Assembly (NCBI RefSeq): GCF_900115925.1
Contig: NZ_FOYF01000003.1
Coordinates: forward strand, 1 to 64,000
Source: Bacillus sp. cl95
GTDB lineage: Bacteria > Bacillota > Bacilli > Bacillales > Cytobacillaceae
Direction: 5' to 3'
Length of the DNA: 64,000 nucleotides
Part shown: one piece after another, positions 43,814-52,754 of the stretch
Layout of the letters: each line of letters opens with the position of its first letter
Numbering within the stretch: position 1 is the first letter of the stretch
Translations under genes and position numbers: made by a program
Notes under the pieces: generated by a model
The model's database searches: none
What the model saw: only the letters and a program-made list of their open reading frames with translations
Told to the model about the DNA's origin: nothing

Positions 43814-44917
43814 ATGAATTTTTTGACCAAAATTTGCACAAAATTCCTTGTGAAAGAAAGTGGTGTTAGCTTGAGATTTGAAGATAAATCAATCGAAGAA
43901 TTACTAGATATGGAGGATGATTTCAGACAGGCTATTTCTGAAAATGAGGGTCAGGGGTATCACCGGCTTGTAAATATTTATGAAGCGCTCTATCGTAAGA
44001 TTGAATCTGATCCTGACAGTGAATATACCCCGAGTTTGGATAAAATTAAGAAGGATCTCATTCTTTACCTTGTTAAGTACGGGACCTATTTAAAGACTGA
44101 GTATCAAAAAGATGATAGGTTGGCTGAACATACGTTGAGACAAGCTCTTCGATATGATCGTGATAACCCAGCAGCCCATTATCGGTTAGGATTTCTAGCA
44201 TATAAAGCTAGAAATTATACGGGTGCATTAGATCATTTTCAAAAAGCTATTTCAAAGCAAAAGAAAACACAAAGTGAAGTGTTTAAGTTGAGTAATCAAC
44301 AATTGTATAATTCACACCTGTATTTAACCAATAGCGCTTTACATTTTGCACAACAAACGCAAGCGGAAATAGAGAAACTATCAAGTCTTGCCGATCTAGG
44401 CAAGGTTCCTAATCTAGAAAAATCGCCTTTGTATCATCTCATTAATCAAAACGAACAGTATTTGAGTTCGAACGCCTTTAAAATTATCACAAAAGATTCC
44501 GCTCGTCCTGCTTCAAAAGAGGAGTGTGATCTTTTAGTAGATTCTCAAACCTATCATCATATCGTTCTATATTTTGGAGATCGCGAAACAACAGCTTGCT
44601 TTAATGGTAAAGAAGTAAGTTTGACACCTAATCAAGCTGAGTTCCTTTACCAATTCTTTTTGAAAAGTGATTCTGAGAATCCGCTAAACAAAGAACACTT
44701 CCGAGACATACTCACAAACCGGCTTACGAACGGTGAAATAGAAGATAATACGTATATTCAGAATATGCGCAGGCTGAGGCAAAAGCTTAATTGCATCGAG
44801 TTGCCCTTACAGGTAATCGAGAGTAAACGTAAGAACAATCAGACAGGATACTATTACAACGGGACTTTACCTTACACCATTATCCATCGCAGTGACGACC
44901 CGTTTTTCCAAGAGTGA
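43814..44917 (+). CDS. TPR protein with OmpR-type winged helix
   Basis: A protein of up to 367 residues. The middle has TPR-like repeats (AEHTLRQALRYDRDNPAAHY, RLGFLAYKARNYTGALDHFQ, about 98-140). The C-terminal part (about 245-350) resembles the OmpR/PhoB winged helix: CFNGKEVSLTPNQAEFLYQF, DNTYIQNMRRLRQKLNCIEL and VIESKRKNNQTGYYYNG at the wing. It is probably a DNA-binding regulator, in reverse order to SARP proteins, which have the wing first. The start is unclear: the ATG at 43814 lacks a ribosome binding site; GTG 43850 or TTG 43871 are possible. Confidence 0.7.
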   Translation: MNFLTKICTKFLVKESGVSLRFEDKSIEELLDMEDDFRQAISENEGQGYHRLVNIYEALYRKIESDPDSEYTPSLDKIKKDLILYLVKYGTYLKTEYQKDDRLAEHTLRQALRYDRDNPAAHYRLGFLAYKARNYTGALDHFQKAISKQKKTQSEVFKLSNQQLYNSHLYLTNSALHFAQQTQAEIEKLSSLADLGKVPNLEKSPLYHLINQNEQYLSSNAFKIITKDSARPASKEECDLLVDSQTYHHIVLYFGDRETTACFNGKEVSLTPNQAEFLYQFFLKSDSENPLNKEHFRDILTNRLTNGEIEDNTYIQNMRRLRQKLNCIELPLQVIESKRKNNQTGYYYNGTLPYTIIHRSDDPFFQE

Positions 44918-44921
44918 CAGC

Positions 44922-44947
44922 CGATGACAGGGCTGTCATCGCCTTTT
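44922..44947 (+). terminator. rho-independent terminator
   Basis: GATGACAG, GG, CTGTCATC, then GCCTTTTT. Confidence 0.8.
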
Positions 44948-44988
44948 TGAGATACTGATTTCAGTAGTCGAAAGGGAGATGATGGACA

Positions 44989-46389
44989 ATGAAAACTTGG
45001 AATCAATTGTTGGTACAGTATGGGTGGATGTTAACGGAAGAAAAGACGAACGTTTTTCAAACAAAGAATGAAACAATCGAGAATATGGACTTCTTAATCG
45101 AATGCCTAGCAAAAGCACAAGTGAATTTTTCATATCAAGGAAGTAAGCTTGTCATTCACGATGCACCATTGAGCGAACAAGAATGGATCAAAGCCATTGA
45201 TTTTAAATATCGTGGTCGTGGAGAAGGGCTCTGGTTCCGTCCTGGCATCGATGCACCAAAGGTTCGAGAACTAGATACGTATATTGCCGGTATCGTCCGT
45301 CAGCTAAATCGTCTTGGTTTTCATACAATGGGTTCTTGTGATGGGCATGAGAGAAATGCTGCATATGTCATGATTCAAAAAGGAAGAGACATGGAGGAAC
45401 TCACGCAAATGCTGCTCGCACTTGGGGTAAAACATGTTCATACTCGCGAAAGAGCTAACCATTACAGTGTTTCCTTCCATCAAAATCGTACAGAATTGCT
45501 TGCAACTGCTGAAAAAATGAGCTTCGTTCAAGAAGCGTGGCTGGAAAAAGGCTTTAATTTTATCAAAGAGCAAATGTTTTATAAGTTGCTAGAAGAATTG
45601 CTGTCAATTCCAGGTGTGAGTGGCCATGAGGGTAAAGTACGTGATTTTGTTAAAAAGAAAATGGAGCCACTTGTTGATAAAATAGCAGTGGATCGAAATG
45701 GTAATCTTCTTGCTGAAAAAACATACAAAACTGGAATCGGGCCGACGATTCTTCTGAATGCTCACTTGGATATTGCCTATGAATTAGAGCCAAATCGCAG
45801 CATTCTTAAAAATAATCATATCTGGTCCAGCAGTGAAGGTATTCTTGGTGCCGATGACCGGGCTGGAGTGGCGGTACTCGTTCATATGGCGGAACACCTT
45901 CTCCATACTTCCGATTTTAACGGCAAGGTGAAGTATATTTTTACCGTAAAAGAAGAATGTGGACTTGTAGGCGCGCAAGGTGTTGACGAATATTTCTTGT
46001 GGGGAACAGATGCGGCCATCGTGGTCGACCGTCGCGGTTCATCAGACATTGTCGTCTCATGTGGAGGATATATCCCGTTTTGTGATCCATGTTACGGAGA
46101 ATTCTTTGAAACAACCGCAACACAAGAAGGATTAGCGGAATGGAAATGCACTCCTGGCGGTAGTAGCGACACAAGGATTTGGGCATCACATGGAATTCAA
46201 AGCGTGAATGTATCAGCAGGCTATAGAAATGAGCATACAGAAGATGAGTGTTTGGATGTTGCTGCTTGCTATCGTGTGACAAAACTTTTAAAAGGAGTAT
46301 TCTCACGTGCAAACGAGTTGCGAAGGGTTTTACGTTTAATCGAGAGAAGAGGAAGTGTAGAAGCTATTTTGGAAGATGTAAAACGATAA
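44989..46389 (+). CDS. M20/M42-type metallopeptidase with extra N-domain
   Basis: A 466-residue protein. Residues about 195-440 are a co-catalytic metallopeptidase domain: LLNAHLDIA (H259, D261), LGADDRAGVAVL (D289), VKEECGLVGAQG (E322/E323), VVDRRGSSD (D347) and NEHTEDE near the C-terminus (His). The first 190 residues are a separate domain (IKAIDFKYRGRGEGLWFRPG, then GFHTMGSCDGHERNAAYVM) that is not part of normal M20/M42 peptidases and that I do not recognise. It probably removes amino acids from peptides. AAGGGAGATGA precedes the ATG. Isolated from other genes by terminators. Confidence 0.8.
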   Translation: MKTWNQLLVQYGWMLTEEKTNVFQTKNETIENMDFLIECLAKAQVNFSYQGSKLVIHDAPLSEQEWIKAIDFKYRGRGEGLWFRPGIDAPKVRELDTYIAGIVRQLNRLGFHTMGSCDGHERNAAYVMIQKGRDMEELTQMLLALGVKHVHTRERANHYSVSFHQNRTELLATAEKMSFVQEAWLEKGFNFIKEQMFYKLLEELLSIPGVSGHEGKVRDFVKKKMEPLVDKIAVDRNGNLLAEKTYKTGIGPTILLNAHLDIAYELEPNRSILKNNHIWSSSEGILGADDRAGVAVLVHMAEHLLHTSDFNGKVKYIFTVKEECGLVGAQGVDEYFLWGTDAAIVVDRRGSSDIVVSCGGYIPFCDPCYGEFFETTATQEGLAEWKCTPGGSSDTRIWASHGIQSVNVSAGYRNEHTEDECLDVAACYRVTKLLKGVFSRANELRRVLRLIERRGSVEAILEDVKR

Positions 46390-46448
46390 TAGAGGATAGA
46401 AGATTGCTCGACTCTCGGGCAATCTTCTTGTCTTGGGAGTGTGGAGAA

Positions 46449-46880
46449 ATGTCGAAAAAGCATATTTTGCAAGCTACAATGGCAGGTGTGGTATCAGGAA
46501 TCTTCCTAGGTCTATTTTTTAAGTTCGCTCAGACAGTAACCGAGATTAAAGTCTATACATTACTACTAAACGTCGACTATGTGCCGATACTCCAATCTTT
46601 TAGACGATCAGAAACGTTTGAGTTCAGCTTGCACCTTATCATTTCTATTCTTCTAAGCATAGTTATTTTATATATCATACAAAGTAAAGGGTGGGGAAAT
46701 AGAGAAAAAATCACATTCACCATCTTTGTAAGCGTTGCAGTTGGAATCATCCTCTATCCAACCACTTTATTATCGGAGAGAACACCTGCTTTCACAGATA
46801 TGTATGCTTTCCTCCTATGGTTGGTTGGACATCTGATTTATGGTGTACTTCTGGGGAGCATGATACGCGAAAAATGGTAA
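46449..46880 (+). CDS. four-helix membrane protein
   Basis: A 143-residue membrane protein with four helices (about 8-27, 59-81, 90-108, 117-137). The first helix holds small residues (ATMAGVVSGIFLGLFFKFAQ), and the loop after it is likely outside. It resembles YagU-like/DUF1440 membrane proteins in length and in the GVVSGIFLGL start, but I cannot confirm. The ATG at 46449 follows GTGGAG; the longer frame upstream overlaps the peptidase gene. It lies about 60 bases after the peptidase. Confidence 0.7.
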   Translation: MSKKHILQATMAGVVSGIFLGLFFKFAQTVTEIKVYTLLLNVDYVPILQSFRRSETFEFSLHLIISILLSIVILYIIQSKGWGNREKITFTIFVSVAVGIILYPTTLLSERTPAFTDMYAFLLWLVGHLIYGVLLGSMIREKW

Positions 46881-46898
46881 AAGTTCTGAATTGAAATA

Positions 46899-48431
46899 TT
46901 AGCGGATCACGATATACGGTCTCATCATTTCATAGTCCTCATGCTCTAGAATATGACAGTGCCACACATACAATCCGGTATAAGGGCCAAACTTCATCAT
47001 AATCCGAGTTACCTGATGCGGATTAGCTCTTACAGTATCTTTTAATCCCCGCTCTTGAGGTTCAGGGTGCATGGCGGGTCCAGTGTAATGAATAATCCTT
47101 TCCTTATTAAACTTTTCGTTGTCAAAATCTGTACGGTCCAATATCTGGAAATCAATTAAATGGAGATGAATGGGATGCGTATCGGATGTTAAATTAATCA
47201 GATACCATATTTCGGTTGATCCCAATTTAGGATCTTCTGTGATCGGATCATCCCAGTGTTTATTATCTAGGAGCATGACTTCACGACCGTACTGATCCTT
47301 ATCATTATTTAATGTCAGGTATCTTTTTCTTGTAGCTGAATGTTCGTATAGCTTTGGGTGACGTGTCAGGAAGGCAGGAATAACACTTGTATCGATACTT
47401 GATAGGGGAAGATTGACTCTAAATTGCATCACGGTATCTGTATTTTCATTCACTGGATTACCTGATGGGAAGGGAGCAGGTGCATCGTTCTTCATGATGA
47501 TCCTTTTGCCTTCAAGATTGGAAAAATCAATAATCACCTCGACCCTCTCAGCTGGTGCCAACAATATTTCCCTTATCCCAATCGGTTGTTCCATCAATCC
47601 ACCATCCGTGGCAATCTGATACATTAGTTGGTGTGAATCGAGATATATTCGGTAAAACCTTGTGTTAGAGGCATTGAGTATTCTGAAACGATATTTACGT
47701 GTTTCAACTCGTAAATAAGGATAGGCTTTACCATTTACTAAAATGGTTTCTCCAATAAATTCAGGAACAATGGAAGTCTTTAATCCTGGTACCGGTTTTT
47801 CTGGCTGCTTCGGATAATAAAGGGATCCATCTTGATTAAATGTTTTGTCCTGAATCATGAGTGGTACCTCGAACTTACCGCTTGGCAAATTTAATGATCG
47901 TTCATGATCATCTCTAACCATGTAAAAGCCTGCCAAGCCTGCGTAAACATTGAGTCTTGTAATACCAAGTGCATGATCATGATACCAAAGGGTACAAGAG
48001 TGCATTTTATTATCATACTGATAAATTTGTTTTTTAAAATAAGGACCCACTCGTTCAAAATAGTTTGTAAACCAAGCCTCAGGGTATCCGTCGCTTTCCG
48101 ATTCGACACTTGCTCCATGTACATGTACGACGGTGCGCACTTCTGGAACATCTGAATGGGCACCATGCACCGTATGGTCGAAAGGGAAGAGATGTTTTGT
48201 GGGTAGATGATTCATCCACTTAACAAAAACTTTTTCGCCGCTTTCCACTTCAATGGTTGGTCCAGGATAGCTTCCTTCATAGCCCCATACGGTTGTTTCC
48301 CCTAAATCACGATGGAGTTTTTGCTTAAACTCGTTCATTTGCACTTCATAATAAGTATAATGTTGATTTTTTGACTTTGGTTTAAGGATTGGAAGAAGGG
48401 GTAATTCATCAACAAATTTGGTGAGCTTCAT
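46899..48431 (-). CDS. cotA: CotA-type multicopper oxidase (spore coat laccase)
   Basis: A 510-residue laccase of the CotA type. Cu ligands lie in HVHGASVESESDGYPEAWF, WYHDHALGITRLNVYAGLAG, HPIHLHLIDFQIL and HCHILEHEDYEMM. CotA oxidises phenols and bilirubin with O2, makes the brown coat pigment and helps UV resistance of spores. The N-terminus MKLTKFVDELPLLPILKPKS and the length match B. subtilis CotA (513). GAGGTGAAGT precedes the ATG. In B. subtilis it is under sigma-K and GerE; I do not see a convincing -10 of that type. A palindrome shared with the DUF4015 gene lies 24-40 bases upstream. Confidence 0.95.
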   Translation of the reverse strand: MKLTKFVDELPLLPILKPKSKNQHYTYYEVQMNEFKQKLHRDLGETTVWGYEGSYPGPTIEVESGEKVFVKWMNHLPTKHLFPFDHTVHGAHSDVPEVRTVVHVHGASVESESDGYPEAWFTNYFERVGPYFKKQIYQYDNKMHSCTLWYHDHALGITRLNVYAGLAGFYMVRDDHERSLNLPSGKFEVPLMIQDKTFNQDGSLYYPKQPEKPVPGLKTSIVPEFIGETILVNGKAYPYLRVETRKYRFRILNASNTRFYRIYLDSHQLMYQIATDGGLMEQPIGIREILLAPAERVEVIIDFSNLEGKRIIMKNDAPAPFPSGNPVNENTDTVMQFRVNLPLSSIDTSVIPAFLTRHPKLYEHSATRKRYLTLNNDKDQYGREVMLLDNKHWDDPITEDPKLGSTEIWYLINLTSDTHPIHLHLIDFQILDRTDFDNEKFNKERIIHYTGPAMHPEPQERGLKDTVRANPHQVTRIMMKFGPYTGLYVWHCHILEHEDYEMMRPYIVIR

Positions 48432-48454
48432 ACTTCACCTCCATGATGAGATGG

Positions 48455-48471
48455 AGAATGGATTCCATTCT
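48455..48471 (-). promoter_or_regulatory. palindromic element before cotA
   Basis: AGAATGGATTCCATTCT, preceded by ATGG on the plus strand. Same arms and same side sequence as at 17864-17880. On the minus strand it reads AGAATGGAATCCATTCT and then CCAT. Confidence 0.6.
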
Positions 48472-48599
48472 TATAAAGGTTATTTGTATTCTGAGCAATC
48501 TATCACAAATCGGAAGAGAAATTAGGCGTAAAACGTTGGTTTATTGATTTTCGAGGAATTTTTGAAGAACATGGAACGGTCAAATAAAAAAACACCCAA

Positions 48600-48815
48600 T
48601 CACTTGGGTGCATACTTGATGATACCATGTAGAAAAACAGAGTATTCTCTTTGAATACATTCTCTAATTTTAATCTTTCCTTCACTTTCTAACTCTCCAG
48701 CTAAATCTACAATTGACTTTTCATCTGCGTTTGAACCTTTAGGAATCTCTGTTGAAAAAAAATTACCACGGTTTGCATTGTGAATGATTTTTAGTAATCC
48801 AGCCTTATTCATCAT
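48600..48815 (-). CDS. 71-residue protein of unknown function
   Basis: MMNKAGLLKIIHNANRGNFF, then STEIPKGSNADEKSIVDLAG, ELESEGKIKIRECIQREYSV and the end. The DLAGELESEGKI part resembles a winged-helix recognition helix, so it may be a small DNA-binding protein. AAAGGGG lies upstream of the ATG. A CACCCAA/TTGGGTG hairpin (48593-48610) at its end acts as terminator. Real but unassigned. Confidence 0.6.
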   Translation of the reverse strand: MMNKAGLLKIIHNANRGNFFSTEIPKGSNADEKSIVDLAGELESEGKIKIRECIQREYSVFLHGIIKYAPK

Positions 48816-49004
48816 TGGGTCAACCCCTTTGTCTTATTTATTCGACAGAGATGCTGTTATTTCCTTTGAAAACTCTCTTATTCTCTAATTTTCTTGAAAA
48901 TGGTGCCATTTCCCAAATTGAAACATCTATCCGTATGGTTGTTATTCTAAAAGAATGCTTTCCGTCATATATTGCAAAGTAATGAACATCAAGGAGGGAT
49001 TTCC

Positions 49005-49460
49005 ATGCCGTCGGGAAAACATCAAGTCACGTTGGAGCTTCCGATTGCTGACGTTTGGAACTTTGTGAAGGATATGGATCATTGGGCGCCATTAGTGCCA
49101 GGGTACATAAGCCATGAAAAGTTAAGTGAACGGCAATCGAAATGGGCTTTTAAAGAATCTGTAGGAATTCTAAAAAAGAAAATAGAAATGCTGATTACGA
49201 TCAATGAGTGGATTGAATCCACAAAAGTTACGTTTTCTCTAAAAGGAATAAATGAAAACGTATCTGGTGATGGGTATTTCGAAGCCGAAGCCATAACAGC
49301 TTCCAGAACAAAGATGACAGGATATCTTGAGCTGACAGCAGCCGGCGCTCTTGGTTCCGTCATGAATGCGGTTCTAAAAAACTCGCTACCTAAAACAGGA
49401 GAAGAGCTCACGAATGCCGTAGCAGAAAAGTTATTAGAATTACATCCATCCCATAAGTAA
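49005..49460 (+). CDS. CoxG-like SRPBCC protein
   Basis: A 151-residue START-like protein. HQVTLELPIADVWNFVKDMD (5-24) and HWAPLVPGYISHEKLSERQS are typical of CoxG-like proteins, with a C-terminal helix (GALGSVMNAVLKNSLPKTGE, later ELTNAVAEKLLEL). CoxG is linked to CO dehydrogenase maturation in other bacteria, but lone copies in Bacillus have no such role shown. GGAGGG precedes the ATG at 49005. Single unit. Confidence 0.82.
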   Translation: MPSGKHQVTLELPIADVWNFVKDMDHWAPLVPGYISHEKLSERQSKWAFKESVGILKKKIEMLITINEWIESTKVTFSLKGINENVSGDGYFEAEAITASRTKMTGYLELTAAGALGSVMNAVLKNSLPKTGEELTNAVAEKLLELHPSHK

Positions 49461-49573
49461 AGCATGAGACCTTCGTGACGAACAGCGCGGAGGTTTCAAA
49501 TTTTTCAAATAGATGATTCTGGAAAGAATGTATGATAAAGTATTGTTTATCGAAAATAAAAGGTGGTTTTACA

Positions 49574-49924
49574 ATGGAAAATCAACATGATCAAAAAGCA
49601 TTGCCTCCAAAAACTTGTTCAGTGGACAGAATGGTTACGCTTGAAGAAGACGTTCAAAAAGTATTGAATGGAGAAAAAACAGCGACGCGTCGTAATGGGC
49701 GTTATGCAGATGTTGGCGAAATCATGACTTTAAATGGCAAAGATTTTGTTGTGGAGAAGGTATACTCTCAATCACTTGGTGAGTTAACAGATGAACACGC
49801 TCGTCAAGAAGGATTCTCTTCAGTCGAAGATTACAAACAATCGATTTTGTCCCTACACCCTGGCATGCCATGGTTACCACAAATGCGCGTTTGGGTGCAT
49901 GAGTTCCGTGCCGTTCAAGAATAG
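49574..49924 (+). CDS. ASCH domain protein
   Basis: A 116-residue ASCH-fold protein. MVTLEEDVQKVLNGEKTATR, RNGRYADVGEIMTLNGKDF and YSQSLGELTDEHARQEGFSS are the family's strands and the conserved G-E motif. ASCH domains bind RNA or act on acetylcytidine (YqfB amidohydrolase), but this type is unassigned. Its first 20 residues (MENQHDQKALPPKTCSVDRM) are poor in structure. AAAGGTGG lies before the ATG at 49574. Followed 12-17 bases later by a membrane protein gene. Confidence 0.85.
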   Translation: MENQHDQKALPPKTCSVDRMVTLEEDVQKVLNGEKTATRRNGRYADVGEIMTLNGKDFVVEKVYSQSLGELTDEHARQEGFSSVEDYKQSILSLHPGMPWLPQMRVWVHEFRAVQE

Positions 49925-49941
49925 TAGGCTTTACATTGAAG

Positions 49942-50379
49942 ATGTTGTATAGTTTGCTTTTGTACATACATGTTGCGAGTGTGATTATCTCGGTTGGGCC
50001 GTTTTTCCTTCTTCTGTCTCTTGTAAGAAAAATGAAAACGACTGTAGGAGACGTCACTCAAGCATACTTAGATACGTTTCGCTTTTCCGTAAGATTGGCC
50101 AAACATGCCGGACATGTCCTTGTGGCATCCGGCGTAGGCCTTATTTTAGCTGGGCATTGGACATGGACAACACCTTGGATCTTAATGACGATCATCATCC
50201 TCGTGTGTTCTTTATTATTCTTGGCACGGGCATTTACGCCAACCATCCGTCAATTCGGAGAACAGAATGTCGATAGGGATGTTTTAGTACATAAACTAAA
50301 AAGGGCTATATGGATTTATCTTACATTATTAATGATCATGCTTTGGTTCATGGTAACAAAACCGGTGCTTTGGCAATGA
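49942..50379 (+). CDS. DUF2269-like membrane protein
   Basis: A protein of 145 residues with four helices (about 2-23, 53-70, 74-93, 118-138). The start MLYSLLLYIHVASVIISVGP (His and Pro) and LAKHAGHVLVASGVGLILAG resemble DUF2269-type membrane proteins. No function is known. The start is ATG at 49942 or the TTG two codons before it; no strong ribosome binding site is seen, so coupling with the ASCH gene is likely. Confidence 0.68.
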   Translation: MLYSLLLYIHVASVIISVGPFFLLLSLVRKMKTTVGDVTQAYLDTFRFSVRLAKHAGHVLVASGVGLILAGHWTWTTPWILMTIIILVCSLLFLARAFTPTIRQFGEQNVDRDVLVHKLKRAIWIYLTLLMIMLWFMVTKPVLWQ

Positions 50380-50394
50380 TAGGAGATTTATAGA

Positions 50395-50637
50395 ATGCAA
50401 AAACAAGTGATTGTATATTCCACGAATGACTGTATAGAGTGTACTTTGGTCAAGCAAGTCTTAACTCAAGCTGAAATCCCTTTTGAGGAAAGAAATATTG
50501 CGGATAACTCGCAGTTTCAAGTAGAAGTCGAGCAATATGGTTTCCTTGGGGTGCCTGTAACTGTGTATGCTGATAAAGCAGTTAAGGGGTTTACAAATGA
50601 ACTGAAAGAAATCATTGAACTTGCCCAACAATCATAA
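50395..50637 (+). CDS. glutaredoxin-like (NrdH-type) protein
   Basis: An 80-residue thioredoxin-fold protein. The active site is C13-I-E-C16 (NDCIECTLVK), the cis-Pro loop is FLGVPVTVY and the glycine end is KGFTNELKEI. It resembles small NrdH/glutaredoxin-like proteins; in bacilli these may work with bacillithiol or thioredoxin reductase. CIEC is not the CxxC of classical glutaredoxin (CPYC) but is seen in this group. AGGAGATTT precedes the ATG. Third gene of the group starting with the ASCH gene. Confidence 0.86.
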   Translation: MQKQVIVYSTNDCIECTLVKQVLTQAEIPFEERNIADNSQFQVEVEQYGFLGVPVTVYADKAVKGFTNELKEIIELAQQS

Positions 50638-50694
50638 TTAAAGGTGACACTATTTTCATTTAAAGGATTCCGGTTTTGGTTCCTTCTAAATAAA

Positions 50695-50737
50695 ATAAAA
50701 TGACGTATGAAATGGCATACGTCATTTTATTTTTTTA
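50695..50737. terminator. rho-independent terminator
   Basis: AAAATGACGTATG (50697-50709) pairs perfectly with CATACGTCATTTT (50716-50728) and is followed by ATTTTTTT. It ends the ASCH-glutaredoxin group. Confidence 0.88.
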
Positions 50738-50867
50738 ATGGCTATGTTAAACATAAATGTTGATAACAGGATATAAAATAAGTGCCTCGTTAAAGCTGTT
50801 ATTTTTCGCAGCACTGAGGATTACTGAAATATTGTTTCGAAGTGAATAGAAGTTGGGAGGGGTTTCG

Positions 50868-51410
50868 GTGAATAATGTGGACATAAGAAGGCCAAGAATG
50901 GAGGACATTAAACAGTTAAATGAATTTTTTAGAATGGTGATTATTGATACGTTTACTAAGGAAGGTTTAGGGGAGAAGTTGGATGATATTAATGAGGAAA
51001 TTAAAATTAAGGAAAAATACTTAGAAAGTGATTTTGAAAGCAATGGTGAAAAACGATATTTTTTGATTGCTTTAGATGGTGAAAAAATTATTGGTTCAAT
51101 TGAATTCGGCCCAGCAAGTGAACTCATTAGTGATTGTACAAACAATGCTTTCAAAGAGCTCATTGAAGTAGGTACAGTATTTGTTCATCCTGACCACCAG
51201 AGGATTGGGGTAGGGAATTTGCTATTAAATAAAATGTATTTTACTTTACACAGTAAAGGCATAGAAGAATTTTGTTTAGATAGTGGATATATTAGTGCAC
51301 AAAAAATCTGGAAAAAGAAATTTGGACCACCTGATTTCTTGTTGAAGGATTTTTGGGACGAAGGGTATGATCATATGATTTGGAGAATCAAGGTAAGTGA
51401 TTGGATTTAG
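50868..51410 (+). CDS. GNAT family N-acetyltransferase
   Basis: A 180-residue acetyltransferase. DIRRPRMEDIKQLNEFFRMV is the N-terminal start, LIEVGTVFVHPDHQRIGVGN (about 95-114) with Q-R-I-G-V-G is the acetyl-CoA loop, and the final EEFCLDSGYISAQKIWKKKF closes the fold. The start is GTG at 50868 with GGGAGGGG seven bases before it. Substrate unknown. Lone gene. Confidence 0.86.
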   Translation: MNNVDIRRPRMEDIKQLNEFFRMVIIDTFTKEGLGEKLDDINEEIKIKEKYLESDFESNGEKRYFLIALDGEKIIGSIEFGPASELISDCTNNAFKELIEVGTVFVHPDHQRIGVGNLLLNKMYFTLHSKGIEEFCLDSGYISAQKIWKKKFGPPDFLLKDFWDEGYDHMIWRIKVSDWI

Positions 51411-51683
51411 TTTGAGAAGTAAAAAAGCATAAGTGCTTAATCATCTACCATGAAAATACGTTTCTATAGTCGTTTAGAGACTTTGATTAGGCGTTTTCAA
51501 GGTGTTGCGACAGTTATCTGGATAACTAATTATATTGGTTCCGTTGGCTCTAAATAGGCAAGCATTTGACCTTTGAAAAGCAGGTAGAACAAATGCTTAT
51601 TTTAGCGTGTCAAAAATCAAACAAGATTACTGTTCATAATTTTAGAAAAGTATCTTAATAAAGAAAAAACACAGCAACTATTT
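51411..51683. other. gene-free stretch
   Basis: A 273-base gap. GCATAAGTGC near 51427 and the AAGCATTTGAC / CAAATGCTT pair (51559-51597) are weak inverted repeats. No gene is seen. Confidence 0.4.
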
Positions 51684-51863
51684 TTACTGTGCCTTTGAAT
51701 CCTTTTGACTCCTACCTGCGAAAAAAACAGAGCATAAAAGGAAAACTATTCCTAAACCAAATCCAACTATCATTGAATAGTCAAAAACATTCTTTAATGC
51801 GAATCCACTTGTAATTGATGCGACAAAAAGCATAACAAAAGCTACTGTATAGTTCTTCTTCAT
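51684..51863 (-). CDS. small membrane protein, unknown function
   Basis: A 59-residue protein with two helices (about 5-24 and 30-50) and a polar basic end (AGRSQKDSKAQ). AAAGGAGG lies 12 bases before the ATG at 51863, a little far; the TTG four codons upstream is directly at that site and so cannot be used. Similar two-helix proteins are common in Bacillus. No family is recognised. Confidence 0.65.
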   Translation of the reverse strand: MKKNYTVAFVMLFVASITSGFALKNVFDYSMIVGFGLGIVFLLCSVFFAGRSQKDSKAQ

Positions 51864-51987
51864 AGATTTCTTCAACCTCCTTTTCCATTATTATACTATA
51901 AATCTAATTTTCTAATGCCCTATCTAAAAACAATAAAGTTTAAGAAAACAAAAGATTTTTTGATTTTAGAAAAATAACCTTCTAGTG

Positions 51988-52055
51988 AAGGACATTGTCC
52001 AAGAAGGAGTAATGTCAATTTTTGTTGAAGTAATAGATTAGTACAGTTTCATATT
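51988..52055. repeat. dispersed hairpin repeat, copy before SMI1 gene
   Basis: GACATTGTCC (51991-52000), loop AAGAA, GGAGTAATGTC (52006-52016), then TTTTTGTTGAAGTAATAG and a worn tail with TACAGTTT. The stem sequence differs from the GTTGATCC copies but has the same place, loop and 3' part. Confidence 0.65.
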
Positions 52056-52121
52056 TGCGAACGATTTTCTTTTAACTACCACCACTATTAGATGTCCATT
52101 TCAATGAAGAGGTGTATATGA

Positions 52122-52661
52122 TTGAAGGAGTTCTCAATTGCTAATATCTTAGAAACATTGAAAACGCGATTAGATGAAAATAGTTTATTACATGTACAAT
52201 GTAGATTTGGAATTTATCCCAAGAAGGGTTTTGTGTTCAAAAACCCAATTGCAATTGAAAAATTAGAAAACCTTATTATGGAAAACGGGTTGAATCTGCC
52301 AACAAATTATAAAGAATTTTTGTTACTACATAATGGTGCCGAATTCTTCACCTATGAATATGGTAATGCATTTTGTCTATATTCCTTAGAAGAAATGATC
52401 CATGAATATGATAAGATGCTTTATTACTATCACAGCACCTATTATAAGCAGAATTGCTATCCTATCGGCTATGTAACAGATATTGGGCCTATCTTAATTG
52501 ATCATTCAAAATTTAATCATTCAGATAAAGAGAATGTGCTTTTGATTGGTATTGAAACAATTGATTTTAGTTGTGATTTAAAAACTTGGCTAGAAAGAAT
52601 GATTATTTCTGAAGGTCATTTGTATTGGGAATGGTATTCCAAGGTTGTAGAATATGAATAA
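52122..52661 (+). CDS. SMI1/KNR4 family protein (likely immunity)
   Basis: A 179-residue protein of the SMI1/KNR4 superfamily. ENLIMENGLNLPTNYKEFLL, LHNGAEFFTYEYGNAFCLYS and YPIGYVTDIGPILIDHSK follow the pattern of strands and the N-G motif of the family. In bacteria these are often antidotes to polymorphic toxins. The start is TTG at 52122 with GAGGTG seven bases before it; the out-of-frame ATG at 52119 is not used. There is no toxin gene in the window, so it is an orphan. Repeat copies flank it on both sides. Confidence 0.82.
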   Translation: MKEFSIANILETLKTRLDENSLLHVQCRFGIYPKKGFVFKNPIAIEKLENLIMENGLNLPTNYKEFLLLHNGAEFFTYEYGNAFCLYSLEEMIHEYDKMLYYYHSTYYKQNCYPIGYVTDIGPILIDHSKFNHSDKENVLLIGIETIDFSCDLKTWLERMIISEGHLYWEWYSKVVEYE

Positions 52662-52754
52662 GGGCATTTTTTGTATTAAGAGTGATTAGAACAACAAGAA
52701 TTTATCTCTCTGAATTGAATAGGTATAGATATTGGCTTTTTCGTATTTAATGTT

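Noticed and set aside
45941-46312. 123-codon minus-strand frame
   Set aside because: Antisense to the metallopeptidase gene with no start signal.
48503-48685. Minus-strand frame overlapping the 71-residue gene
   Set aside because: It reads through the terminator and lacks a start signal; the other frame has both.
49722-50057. 111-codon minus-strand frame
   Set aside because: It spans the antisense of two real genes and has no ribosome binding site.
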